DNA of 64,000 nucleotides, taken from NCBI RefSeq assembly GCF_042652185.1, contig NZ_JBHSIX010000034.1; one strand, 5' to 3'. The stretch comes from Actinacidiphila fildesensis (GTDB taxonomy: Bacteria > Actinomycetota > Actinomycetes > Streptomycetales > Streptomycetaceae). Positions 17,772 through 24,995 of the stretch are shown piece by piece. Position numbers and translations under genes: made by a program. Position 1 is the stretch's first letter; every line of letters starts with the position of its first letter. The notes beneath the pieces are model-generated. The model was not told the origin of the DNA. It ran no database searches and saw nothing but the letters and a program-made list of their open reading frames with translations.

Positions 17772-18128
17772 TCAGACCTCGGTGGTCCCGTCGCTCTCGG
17801 CGGAGCGGCCGGCGATCACTTTGTGGTGGCGCACGACCTCGCCGATGATGAAGTTCAGCATCTTCTCGGCGAAGGCCGGGTCCAGCCGGGCGTCCTCGGC
17901 CAGCTTGCGCAGCCGGGCGATCTGGGCGGCCTCGCGGGCCGGGTCGGCCGGCGGCAGGTCGTGGGCGGCCTTCAGCTCGCCCACCTGCTGGGTGCACTTG
18001 AACCGCTCGGCGAGCAGGTGCACCAGGGCCGCGTCGAGATTGTCGATACTCCCGCGCAGATACAGCAGTCGCGTCCTGACGTCCTCGTCGGCGACGAAGG
18101 CGCCCGCGGCGGTCGGCTGCTCGCTCAT
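17772..18128 (-). CDS. Chorismate mutase (AroQ type)
   Basis: A 118-residue all-helical AroQ-class chorismate mutase, converting chorismate to prephenate in Phe/Tyr biosynthesis. The helix 1 motif LRGSIDNLDAALVHLLAERF contains the active-site Arg and Asp. CTQQVGELKA follows with the conserved Lys, and the C-terminal helix ends in NFIIGEVVRHHKVI. Length matches monofunctional actinobacterial enzymes. It lies 21 bases after the GntR gene on the same strand, so the two may share a transcript. Confidence 0.9.
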   Translation of the reverse strand: MSEQPTAAGAFVADEDVRTRLLYLRGSIDNLDAALVHLLAERFKCTQQVGELKAAHDLPPADPAREAAQIARLRKLAEDARLDPAFAEKMLNFIIGEVVRHHKVIAGRSAESDGTTEV

Positions 18129-18149
18129 GTCTTCTCTCGCGTTCCTGGG

Positions 18150-18830
18150 TCAGGCCGTGTCGGGGCGCTGGTGGTACGAGGTGCGGGTGTGCTCGGTGTG
18201 GACGCGCATGACGTGCTGGGCGCGGACCTCGTCGCGGGCGGCGATCGCGTCTATCAACTCGCGGTGCTCGTGCCAGGACTGGATGCCGCGGGTGCGCGCG
18301 ATGGGGGTGTAGTACCAGCGGACCCGGCGGTCGACCTGAGCCGCTAGCTCGGCCAGTACGGCGTTGCCCGCGAGGGTCATAACGTAGGCGTGGAACGCGG
18401 CGTTGGCGGCGGCGACGGCGTCGACCTCGTCGTCCGCCACCGCCTGCTCGCCCTCCTCGCACAGCTCGACGAGTCGGGTGAGCCCCTTGGCCGGGGCGTT
18501 GGCCGCGGCGAGCCGCGCCGCCTCGGTCTCCAGGAGGGCGCGGACGACCAGCAGTTGGTCTGCCTCGTCCTCGGTGGGCTCGTGCACGAAGGCGCCCTGG
18601 GCGGGGCGCAGGTTCACCCAGCCCTCGGTGTTGAGCCGCTGCAGCGCCTCGCGTACGGGCTGCCGGGAGACGCCGAGGTGGCTGGCGAGTTCGGTCTCGA
18701 CGAGGTGCTGGCCGGGGCGCAGGGTGCGGGCGGTGATGAGTTCGAGCAGGGCGTCGTACACGCGCTCGCGCAGCGGGCCGGGGCGTTCCAGCTTGGGTAC
18801 CGCCCCCTGCGGCAGTCCTGTGGACAGCAT
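18150..18830 (-). CDS. GntR family regulator (FadR/FCD subfamily)
   Basis: A 226-residue regulator. The winged helix at residues 15-80 has LRERVYDALLELITARTLRP and HLGVSRQPVREALQRL. A C-terminal FCD domain carries metal-ligand-like His and Asp residues (NAAFHAYV, SWHEHRELIDAI, HVMRVHTEH). AGGAGG lies about eight bases before the ATG at 18830. The gene is upstream of chorismate mutase and next to moeA/fdh remnants; it could once have controlled the lost formate/oxalate genes. The upstream sequence GTCTACAGTCTAC (near 18888-18900) is a possible operator but not symmetric enough to claim. Confidence 0.87.
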   Translation of the reverse strand: MLSTGLPQGAVPKLERPGPLRERVYDALLELITARTLRPGQHLVETELASHLGVSRQPVREALQRLNTEGWVNLRPAQGAFVHEPTEDEADQLLVVRALLETEAARLAAANAPAKGLTRLVELCEEGEQAVADDEVDAVAAANAAFHAYVMTLAGNAVLAELAAQVDRRVRWYYTPIARTRGIQSWHEHRELIDAIAARDEVRAQHVMRVHTEHTRTSYHQRPDTA

Positions 18831-18966
18831 CGCCCCACCCTCCTGAGCGGCTCGCACCTGACGTACGGGCCCGGCGAATTGGTTTTCGTCTACAGTCTAC
18901 TGAGTACATCCTGTGGATGCGGGGAACCCGCGGTGACGCTCTCCACCTCGGCGATTCCGCCCCCAC

Positions 18967-19593
18967 CTACCGTGGCAGCGGGAGCAGTTCGACGCGTCCG
19001 GCCCCTGCATCGTCCGTCGGCGGCAGAACCGCGAGGGCGTCTGCGGCGGCCGCGCCCCAGAGGAGCCCGGGGCGGTCGTGGCCGACGGGGGTCGCGCGGC
19101 CTGAGACGACGGTGACCGGCAGCAGCCGGGTCTCGTGCGGGCGCCGGCGGACGGGAGCGGTGAGCACCCCGTGCTCGGGCGGCCGCGGGATGCGGCCGTC
19201 GGGCAGGTACGTGGGCTGTTCCGCGATGCCGCCGAGCCAGTCGACGTGCCCGGGCAGGAGCGGGCCGAGCGCGTCGCGGACCCGGCCGGCCGGCGGGATT
19301 CCGTGCCGGACCACCTCGTCCCCGGTCACCAGCAGGGGGACGCGCGGCCTGCGGTGCACGGTGGGGTGTCGCAGCCGACGCTCGCGGCGAGGCCCAGCGC
19401 GGCCGGGATGACGAGCGTTCCGGCCGGGAGCACTTCGCGGCCCTCGGCACACTCCTCGCCGCGGCGCCGGATGTGCCGGCCCGGCTCGGCCGCAGCCGCT
19501 CACCGACTCGCCGGTCCGCCGCGCCCGCTCGTACGGCAGGACGGCGGTCGTACCGGGCAGCACCTGGGCGCCGGTCGCGATCTCGACGGGACG
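18967..19593 (-). pseudogene. moeA: Decayed molybdopterin molybdotransferase (moeA)
   Basis: Minus-strand frames match MoeA in consecutive pieces: RPVEIATGAQVLPGTTAVLP in one frame, then IRRRGEECAEGREVLPAG with LGLAASVGCD in another, then VPLLVTGDEVVRHG and a C-terminal part ending ADALAVLPPTDDAGAG. At least two frameshifts are needed, and the N-terminal third is absent. The break near 19593 is a head-to-head junction with a formate dehydrogenase fragment. The encoded enzyme would have inserted molybdate into molybdopterin, as formate dehydrogenase needs. Confidence 0.8.
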
Positions 19594-19973
19594 CGTGCGG
19601 CGAGCAGTGGCAGAACTCCTTCGCGATCGCGGTCGCAGGCCGCGGCTTCGACTCCCACATCGCGGTCGAGCACGAGGCGCCGCTCACCGAATCGGCCTGT
19701 GTGTACTGCGGCAACTGCATCGAGGTCTGCTCCACCGGGGCGCTCTCCTTCAGGACCGAATTCGACATGCGCGCGGCCGGCACCTGGGACGAGGAGTCCC
19801 GGACCGAGGCGACGACGATCTGCGCCTACTGCGGGGTGGGGTGCAATCCGACCCTTCACGTCCAGGAGAACGAGATGGTCAAGGTGACCTCGCCGCACGA
19901 CAACCCGGTCACCCATGGCAACCTCTGTATCAAGGGCCGATTCGGCTTCCAGCATGTACAGAACCGGGACTGA
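19590..19973 (+). pseudogene. Formate dehydrogenase iron-sulfur protein, 5'-truncated remnant
   Basis: About 127 codons from DACGEQWQNSFAIAVAGRG to a TGA at 19971-19973 match the C-terminal part of actinobacterial formate dehydrogenase iron-sulfur subunits. Cysteine motifs are CVYCGNCIEVC (ferredoxin-type) and CAYCGVGC (the N-terminal cluster motif of the molybdopterin subunit). The chain ends GNLCIKGRFGFQHVQNRD. The 5' part, including most cluster-binding domains, is missing. The reading frame is open for about 40 codons upstream but that part is moeA antisense. It lies six bases before fdhD. Confidence 0.78.
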
Positions 19974-19979
19974 TCAGCT

Positions 19980-20828
19980 ATGGGACGGGTCACCGAGCGC
20001 CGCCGCGTACTCCGCATCAGGGACGGCGTCGCAGGACACCGCGCCGACACCCTGGTGGCGGAGGAGCCACTGGAGATCCGGCTGAACGGCAAGGCGCTGG
20101 CCATCACCATGCGCACCCCGGGCGACGACTTCGCACTCGCCGTGGGGTTCCTGGCGAGTGAGGGCGTCATCGGTCGGGCCGACGAGATCGCGAACATCGT
20201 GTACTGCGCGGGTGCGACGGTGGACGGCTCGAACACCTACAACATCGTCGACGTCCGGCTCGCCGAGGGCGTGACCGTCCCCGACATCACGTTGGAGCGG
20301 AACGTCTACACCACGTCCTCGTGCGGCCTGTGCGGCAAGGCCAGCCTGGACGCCGTGCGCACCAACGCCCTCTGGAAGATCGACGACACTCCCCCGGTCC
20401 GTATCGGCACGGATCTGCTGGCTGTCCTCCCCGACCGGCTCAGGGCCGCCCAGCAGGTCTTCGAGCGGACCGGGGGGCTGCACGCGGCGGCGCTCTTCAC
20501 GGCGGACGGGGAGATGGTGGACGTCCGGGAGGACGTCGGCCGGCACAACGCCGTCGACAAGCTCGTCGGCCGGGCCCTGCAGCAGGATCTGCTGCCGCTC
20601 TCCGAGTCGATCCTGCTGGTCTCCGGCCGGGCGTCCTTCGAGCTGGCCCAGAAGGCGGTGATGGCCGGTATCCCGGTGCTGGCCGCGGTCTCCGCGCCGT
20701 CGTCGCTGGCGGTGGACCTGGCGGCCGAGTCGGGGCTGACCCTCGTCGGGTTCCTGCGCGGCTCCTCCATGAACGTGTACTCGGGTGAGCACCGGATCAT
20801 CCTGCGGACCGCGGCCGACGGAAGCTGA
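19980..20828 (+). CDS. fdhD: FdhD sulfurtransferase for formate dehydrogenase maturation
   Basis: A 282-residue FdhD/NarQ-family protein, which carries sulfur from a cysteine desulfurase to the molybdenum cofactor of formate dehydrogenase. The diagnostic loop TTSSCGLCGKAS with two redox cysteines (about residues 115 and 118) is intact, as are EEPLEIRLNG, GDDFALAVGFL, VREDVGRHNAVDKL and the C-terminal LVGFLRGSSMNVY. Length is normal. It immediately follows a truncated formate dehydrogenase gene, so the enzyme it would mature is not encoded intact nearby. Either another formate dehydrogenase exists elsewhere or this is a recent orphan. Confidence 0.93.
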   Translation: MGRVTERRRVLRIRDGVAGHRADTLVAEEPLEIRLNGKALAITMRTPGDDFALAVGFLASEGVIGRADEIANIVYCAGATVDGSNTYNIVDVRLAEGVTVPDITLERNVYTTSSCGLCGKASLDAVRTNALWKIDDTPPVRIGTDLLAVLPDRLRAAQQVFERTGGLHAAALFTADGEMVDVREDVGRHNAVDKLVGRALQQDLLPLSESILLVSGRASFELAQKAVMAGIPVLAAVSAPSSLAVDLAAESGLTLVGFLRGSSMNVYSGEHRIILRTAADGS

Positions 20829-20846
20829 GGCCGTCCGCGCACACGG

Positions 20847-20894
20847 GCGGGGACCGGCCGGCGGGGTGCGCCCCCTGCGCCGGCCGGTCCCCGC
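20847..20894 (+). terminator. Terminator hairpin after fdhD
   Basis: A perfect 16-bp stem (20847-20862 with 20879-20894) with a 16-base loop follows the fdhD stop by 18 bases. It separates fdhD from the thioesterase gene. Confidence 0.78.
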
Positions 20895-20925
20895 CGCACC
20901 GTAGGGCTGTCGTACGCTGCGCGGT

Positions 20926-21777
20926 GTGACAGACCGTGAGACTGATCAGGGGTACGAATTCGACCGCGGGACCGCTGTGGTGGCGCGGTCCGGGGAGCCG
21001 TCCGTCTTCGATGCCGAGCTCGACGGCGGCTGGCGGATCGGCAAGGGGATCAACGGCGGCCTGCTGCTGGCGCTCGCGGCCCGCGCCCTGGCCACCGAAC
21101 TCGGCGGCGGGGAGGACGGGCACAGCGACCCGTTCTCCATCACTGCCTACTACCTTTCCACGTCGACCGCGGGTCCGGCGGAACTGCGCACCGAGACCCT
21201 GCGGCGCGGCCGCACCGTCTCCACGGGCACCGTCTCGCTGCTGCAGGGCGGCGAGGAGCGGCTGCGGGCCATCGCCACGTACGGCGATCTGGACCGCCAC
21301 GCGGCCGGCGACATCCGCACTACCGCCACTCCCCCGAACCTTCCGCCGCCCGAGAAGTGCGTCGGCGCCGAACTGGCGCCGCCGTCCTTCGTCGAGCAGG
21401 CGGAGCTGCTCAGCCGGCTCGATCTGCGACTCGACCCGGACACCGTCGGCTGGGCGATGGGCGCACCGTCCGGCCGGGGCGTCATCCGGGGCTGGCTGCG
21501 GATGCCGGACGGGCGCGAGCCCGACCCGCTGCTGCTGCTTCTGGCAGCGGACGCGCTGCCCCCGACCACCTTCGACCTGGGCATCGGCGGCTGGGCCCCG
21601 ACCCTGGAACTGACCGTGCACGTACGGGCGAAGCCCGCCCCGGGCTGGCTGCGCATCGTCCACTCGACGCGCAACTTCGCGGACGGCTACATGGAGGAGG
21701 ACGCCGAAGTGTGGGACTCCTCGGGGCGGTTGGTCGCCCAGTCCAGACAACTCGCCCGCGTCCGCACCCAGCGCTAG
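20926..21777 (+). CDS. Thioesterase family protein (double hotdog, TesB-like)
   Basis: A 283-residue acyl-CoA thioesterase-like protein with two fused hotdog domains. The first contains WRIGKGINGGLLLALAARAL and FSITAYYLSTSTAGPAEL; the second contains LRMPDGREPDPLLLLLAADALPP and GWLRIVHSTRNFADGYMEED. This corresponds to the TesB/thioesterase-like superfamily found widely in actinobacteria; the acyl substrate is unknown. The start is GTG. It is followed after eight bases by a small membrane protein on the same strand, probably co-transcribed. Confidence 0.85.
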   Translation: MTDRETDQGYEFDRGTAVVARSGEPSVFDAELDGGWRIGKGINGGLLLALAARALATELGGGEDGHSDPFSITAYYLSTSTAGPAELRTETLRRGRTVSTGTVSLLQGGEERLRAIATYGDLDRHAAGDIRTTATPPNLPPPEKCVGAELAPPSFVEQAELLSRLDLRLDPDTVGWAMGAPSGRGVIRGWLRMPDGREPDPLLLLLAADALPPTTFDLGIGGWAPTLELTVHVRAKPAPGWLRIVHSTRNFADGYMEEDAEVWDSSGRLVAQSRQLARVRTQR

Positions 21778-21785
21778 GGGATCCG

Positions 21786-22157
21786 GTGTTCACGCTGAGC
21801 GTGGTGCTGACGGCCCTGCTGCTGTGCGAGGTCGTCCCCTCCGCGGTCGTCGCGCTGTTCCGTGCGAGAGTCGGCCTCGCCCGGCTCGATGAACTGACCC
21901 GGCTGGGTGTGCTCCAGGGGCGGTTCCTGTGGGTCGTGTCCCTGCTGGGTGTGCTGCATCTGTTCGCCACGGTCGCGGTGATCATCGGCCTGTGGGTTCC
22001 GGCGCTCGGGGTGGCGGGCGCCGCCGTCGAAGTGGGCATCTTCGGCTGGGTGCTGTCGCGTCAGCTCCGGGCGGGCGACCGGGGGCGCGCGCTGGGCGCG
22101 TATCTGCTCTTCCTGGCGATGGCCCTGGCGGTGCTGGTCGTGAACCTCCTGCGCTGA
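21786..22157 (+). CDS. Small four-helix membrane protein (DoxX-like)
   Basis: A 123-residue protein made of about four hydrophobic helices: SVVLTALLLCEVVPSAVVAL, GRFLWVVSLLGVLHLFATVA, IIGLWVPALGVAGAAVEVGI and AYLLFLAMALAVLVVNLL. The arrangement resembles DoxX-like integral membrane proteins, but no signature residue proves it. A GTG start eight bases after the thioesterase stop is the best choice; longer in-frame extensions would overlap that gene. Function unknown. Confidence 0.7.
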   Translation: MFTLSVVLTALLLCEVVPSAVVALFRARVGLARLDELTRLGVLQGRFLWVVSLLGVLHLFATVAVIIGLWVPALGVAGAAVEVGIFGWVLSRQLRAGDRGRALGAYLLFLAMALAVLVVNLLR

Positions 22158-22169
22158 CCGCGCGGGCTC

Positions 22170-23210
22170 CTACGACGGATCGGGCCCACTCGAATGTGAC
22201 ATCTCCAGGGGACGGGTCACGGCGACCGGAACCTGAACCTGATCGGCGGTCCGCCGCGCCCAGCGTTTGGCGATCACCGCGCAGACCATCAGCTGCATCT
22301 GGTGGAAGAGCATCAGCGGCAGGATCGTCAGGCCCGCCTGCGCGCCGAACAGCACGGTGGCCATCGGCAGTCCCGACGCCAGGCTCTTCTTCGATCCGGC
22401 GAAGACGATGGTGACGCGGTCCGCGCGGTCGAAGCCGAGCCGGCGGGCGCCGTACGACGTCAGGGCTCGCATCACCGCGAGGAGCACGGCCTCCACGACG
22501 AGCAGTTCCAGCAGCCGCACGGGAGTGACCTGGTGCCAGATGCCCTGGGCCATCCCCGCGCTGAACGCCGTGTAGACGACCAGCAGGATCGAACCCCGGT
22601 CGACGTGGCCGAGGGCCTTCTTGTGCCGGGTCAGGAAGCCGGTGGTCCAGCGGCGCAGCAACTGCCCGGCGAGGAACGGCGCGAGGAGCCGCAGTACGAG
22701 GTCGAGCACCGAGTCCGCCGAGACCCCGCCACCGCCACCGAGCAGCAGAGCGGCCAGCAGCGGGGTCAGGAAGACGCCGATGAGGCTGGAGAACGAGCCC
22801 GCGCAGATGGCGGCGGCCACGTTGCCACGGGCGATGGAGGTGAAGGCGATCGACGACTGGATGGTGGAGGGAAGCAGGCACAGGAAGAGCAGCCCGGTGT
22901 ACAGCTGCGGCGACAGGGCGAACGGAACGAGGCCGCGGGCGGCCAGTCCGAGCAGCGGGAAGACCGCGAAGGTGCAGGCGAGCACGGTCAGGTGCAGGCG
23001 CCAGTGCTTGAGGCCGTCGAGGGCCTCGCGGGTCGACAGCCGGGCGCCGTAGAGGAAGAAGAGGAGCGCCACCGCCGCATCGGTCGCGCCGCCCGCGGCG
23101 GTGGCGGCGCCGCCGGTGGCGGGCAGCAGCGCTGCGAGCAGGACGGTGCCGAGGAGTGCCGCGATGAACGGATCGACCGGGAGCCAGGCGGGGTACGTGG
23201 GGCGGCGCAT
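22170..23210 (-). CDS. Bile acid:sodium symporter (BASS/SBF-like) family transporter
   Basis: A 346-residue polytopic protein with about ten membrane segments. Family motifs are LLFFLYGARLSTREALDGL in helix 2, LLPSTIQSSIAFTSIARGN, and the late segment VTIVFAGSKKSLASGLPM. The SBF-like (YfeH/DUF4137) subgroup transports organic anions with sodium, but specificity here is unknown. The ATG at 23210 is chosen; the frame is open far upstream but that part is antisense to the LysR gene. It is divergent from the LysR gene and probably its target. Confidence 0.87.
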   Translation of the reverse strand: MRRPTYPAWLPVDPFIAALLGTVLLAALLPATGGAATAAGGATDAAVALLFFLYGARLSTREALDGLKHWRLHLTVLACTFAVFPLLGLAARGLVPFALSPQLYTGLLFLCLLPSTIQSSIAFTSIARGNVAAAICAGSFSSLIGVFLTPLLAALLLGGGGGVSADSVLDLVLRLLAPFLAGQLLRRWTTGFLTRHKKALGHVDRGSILLVVYTAFSAGMAQGIWHQVTPVRLLELLVVEAVLLAVMRALTSYGARRLGFDRADRVTIVFAGSKKSLASGLPMATVLFGAQAGLTILPLMLFHQMQLMVCAVIAKRWARRTADQVQVPVAVTRPLEMSHSSGPDPS

Positions 23211-23313
23211 TGCTCCTGCTTCGTGGGGCGGCCCGCGCCCTCGGGGCGGGCGGGTTGCCTCTCCAGCCTCCTCCTGATCATGGCGATCGGGAATCCCTCT
23301 GGCCACTCTGACT

Positions 23314-23334
23314 GTTATCACGTTCCGCGATAAC
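23314..23334. promoter_or_regulatory. Candidate LysR operator in the divergent promoter region
   Basis: GTTATC (23314-23319) and GATAAC (23329-23334) form a perfect 6-bp inverted repeat around ACGTTCCGC, fitting the T-N11-A rule for LysR-type regulators. It ends nine bases before the LysR start codon, which suits autorepression and control of the divergent transporter. Confidence 0.65.
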
Positions 23335-23342
23335 CTGGCGGA

Positions 23343-24224
23343 GTGTACGACCCCGCGCAGTTGAAGACATTCCTGACCGTCGCGCAGACCCTGAGCTTCA
23401 CGCAGGCCGCCCGGCGGCTGGGCCTGCGGCAGTCCACCGTGAGCCAGCAGGTGCGGCGGCTGGAGGAGGCCACCGGGCGCCGGCTCTTCTCCCGCGACAC
23501 CCACAGCGTCGGCCTGACCGAGGACGGCGAGGCCATGCTCGGCTTCGCCCGCACCATCCTGGAGGCGAACGAACGGGCCGCCGGCTGGTTCGCGGGCACC
23601 CGGCTGCGCGGGCGGCTGCGCTTCGGCGTCTCGGAGGATCTGGCGACGCCGCGGCTGCCGGAGATCCTGGAGCGGTTCCGCGGTGACCACCCCGAGGTGG
23701 ACCTCGAACTGACCGTGGAGCTCTCCGGCACCCTGCGCGAGCGGCTGGGGGCCGGCCATCTGGACCTGGTGCTCGCCAAGCGGCTCGGCGAGGGCGGGCC
23801 GGGGCAGCTCGTCTGGCGCGACAAGCTGGTGTGGATCGCCGCCGAGGGCCGGCGGCTGCGGCTGGATCCCGACCGGCCGGTGCCGCTGATCGTCTATCCG
23901 CCGCCCGGCATCACGCGGGCCCGCGCCCTGGACGTCCTCGGCCGGCAGGGCCGCGCCTGGCGGATCACCTGCACCAGCCGCTCCCTGAGCGGGCTGACCG
24001 CCGCGGCCCTCGCGGGGCTCGGCGTGATGGTGCACGCCCAGGGGCTCATCCCGCCGGGCCTGGCCCCCGTCCCGGCCCGGGCGGGCCTGCCGGAGCTCGG
24101 CGGCGTCGAGTTCGTCCTGCTGCACGGCCGGCGCCGCGGTTCTGCCCCGGACGCGGCCGACGCCGCGGACGCACTCGCCGCCGCGATCCTGGCGGCGGGC
24201 GACCGGCTGCACCGGGCCGTGTGA
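23343..24224 (+). CDS. LysR family transcriptional regulator
   Basis: A 293-residue LysR-type regulator. The winged helix-turn-helix covers residues 4-62 (LKTFLTVAQTLSFTQAARRL, RQSTVSQQVRRLE), followed by a two-lobed effector-binding domain starting LRGRLRFGVSEDLATPRL. The start is GTG. It is divergent from the BASS transporter with a shared 132-base promoter region holding a T-N11-A site. The likely role is inducing the transporter in response to its substrate; this is inferred from arrangement. Confidence 0.92.
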   Translation: MYDPAQLKTFLTVAQTLSFTQAARRLGLRQSTVSQQVRRLEEATGRRLFSRDTHSVGLTEDGEAMLGFARTILEANERAAGWFAGTRLRGRLRFGVSEDLATPRLPEILERFRGDHPEVDLELTVELSGTLRERLGAGHLDLVLAKRLGEGGPGQLVWRDKLVWIAAEGRRLRLDPDRPVPLIVYPPPGITRARALDVLGRQGRAWRITCTSRSLSGLTAAALAGLGVMVHAQGLIPPGLAPVPARAGLPELGGVEFVLLHGRRRGSAPDAADAADALAAAILAAGDRLHRAV

Positions 24225-24235
24225 GCTCTTCAGGC

Positions 24236-24503
24236 CGGGAGGACGGCCGACTCAGCGCCGCCGCTCCTCGTACGCCCAGGTGCTTGACGCGGCGCAGCGT
24301 GGGCGCGGTCTCGACGTGCTGGACGCCGTCGAGCGCTCCGATCTTCTTGCTGAGCGGTAGAGGTGCGCGGTGTCGCGGCACAGGGCGGCGGCGAAGAGGT
24401 TCGACGAGCCGGTGGTCGCGCAGGCGAAGGCGACCTCGCTGTGCTCGGAGAGCGCCTGGCCGACGGCGGACAGGGCGGAGGGCCGCACGGTGAGCCAGAG
24501 CAC
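24236..24503 (-). pseudogene. C-terminal fragment of an Lrp/AsnC family regulator, frameshifted
   Basis: The minus strand reads LWLTVRPSALSAVGQALSEH, then VAFACATTGSSNLFAAALCR with DTAHLYR, followed after one frameshift by LSKKIGALDGVQHVETAPTL and RRVKHLG. This is the ligand-sensing RAM domain of an Lrp/AsnC regulator. The DNA-binding N-terminal half is missing and similarity stops near 24503, where a transporter fragment on the opposite strand begins. Truncation plus frameshift make it non-functional. Confidence 0.78.
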
Positions 24504-24505
24504 GG

Positions 24506-24781
24506 CGTGCGCTCGTCACGGCCGCGCTGGGCGGCAGGTTCCTGCACGGCGCCCCGTACCGGCTGGTGATCGGGATCGGGCTGGTGCTGATCGGGCTGGG
24601 CGCGTTCGGCCAGAGCCCGCTGGACGCCGGCTCAGGCTGGGCCTCGCTCAGCGCCGTGCTGCTCCTCGTGAAGACCCCCGCGGCCCGGCCCGTGGTGCCC
24701 GCTCCGGCGGGCGAGGGAGCGGCTTACGGGACGGAATCGGGGTCCCTCCCCGCTCCGGCTTCCGCTGTAGAGCGGCGGTAA
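24506..24781 (+). pseudogene. Fragment of a membrane transporter (probably MFS)
   Basis: About 90 codons begin ALVTAALGGRFLHGAPYRLV and continue IGIGLVLIGLGAF, then DAGSGWASLSAVLLL, resembling helices from the middle of an EmrB/QacA-type MFS transporter. After VLLLVKTPA the similarity is lost and a TAA ends the frame at 24779-24781. No start codon or N-terminal domain exists; the 5' end abuts the AsnC fragment head-to-head. The family call rests on hydrophobicity and local motif only. The remaining gap to 24995 probably holds the acyl-CoA synthetase promoter. Confidence 0.55.
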
Positions 24782-24995
24782 CCGGTTGGCGCAGATTTGG
24801 TGGAGATCGGCGGGGCCGGACAACCTTCGGGGGTCCGGCCCTCGGTCGTACTCCCTTGCGACAACCGGGAACCAGTGCCCTACCAGCACAGATGTCCGAA
24901 AGTACTGGTGCGGACCAAGCCCTCCCGCCCGGTCGGCGGATCAGGTAGCTTACGGGCCGCCCGCCGGACAGGCCCAGCGGCTCGAGGAGCACCAG

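Noticed and set aside
19473..19589. Complete 166-residue protein starting at 19473 and including the formate dehydrogenase fragment
   Set aside because: The first 39 codons are antisense to the moeA remnant and show no similarity; no ribosome-binding site was seen.
24046..24235. Minus-strand frame continuing beyond the AsnC fragment
   Set aside because: This part is antisense to the LysR gene; the family similarity ends at about 24236.
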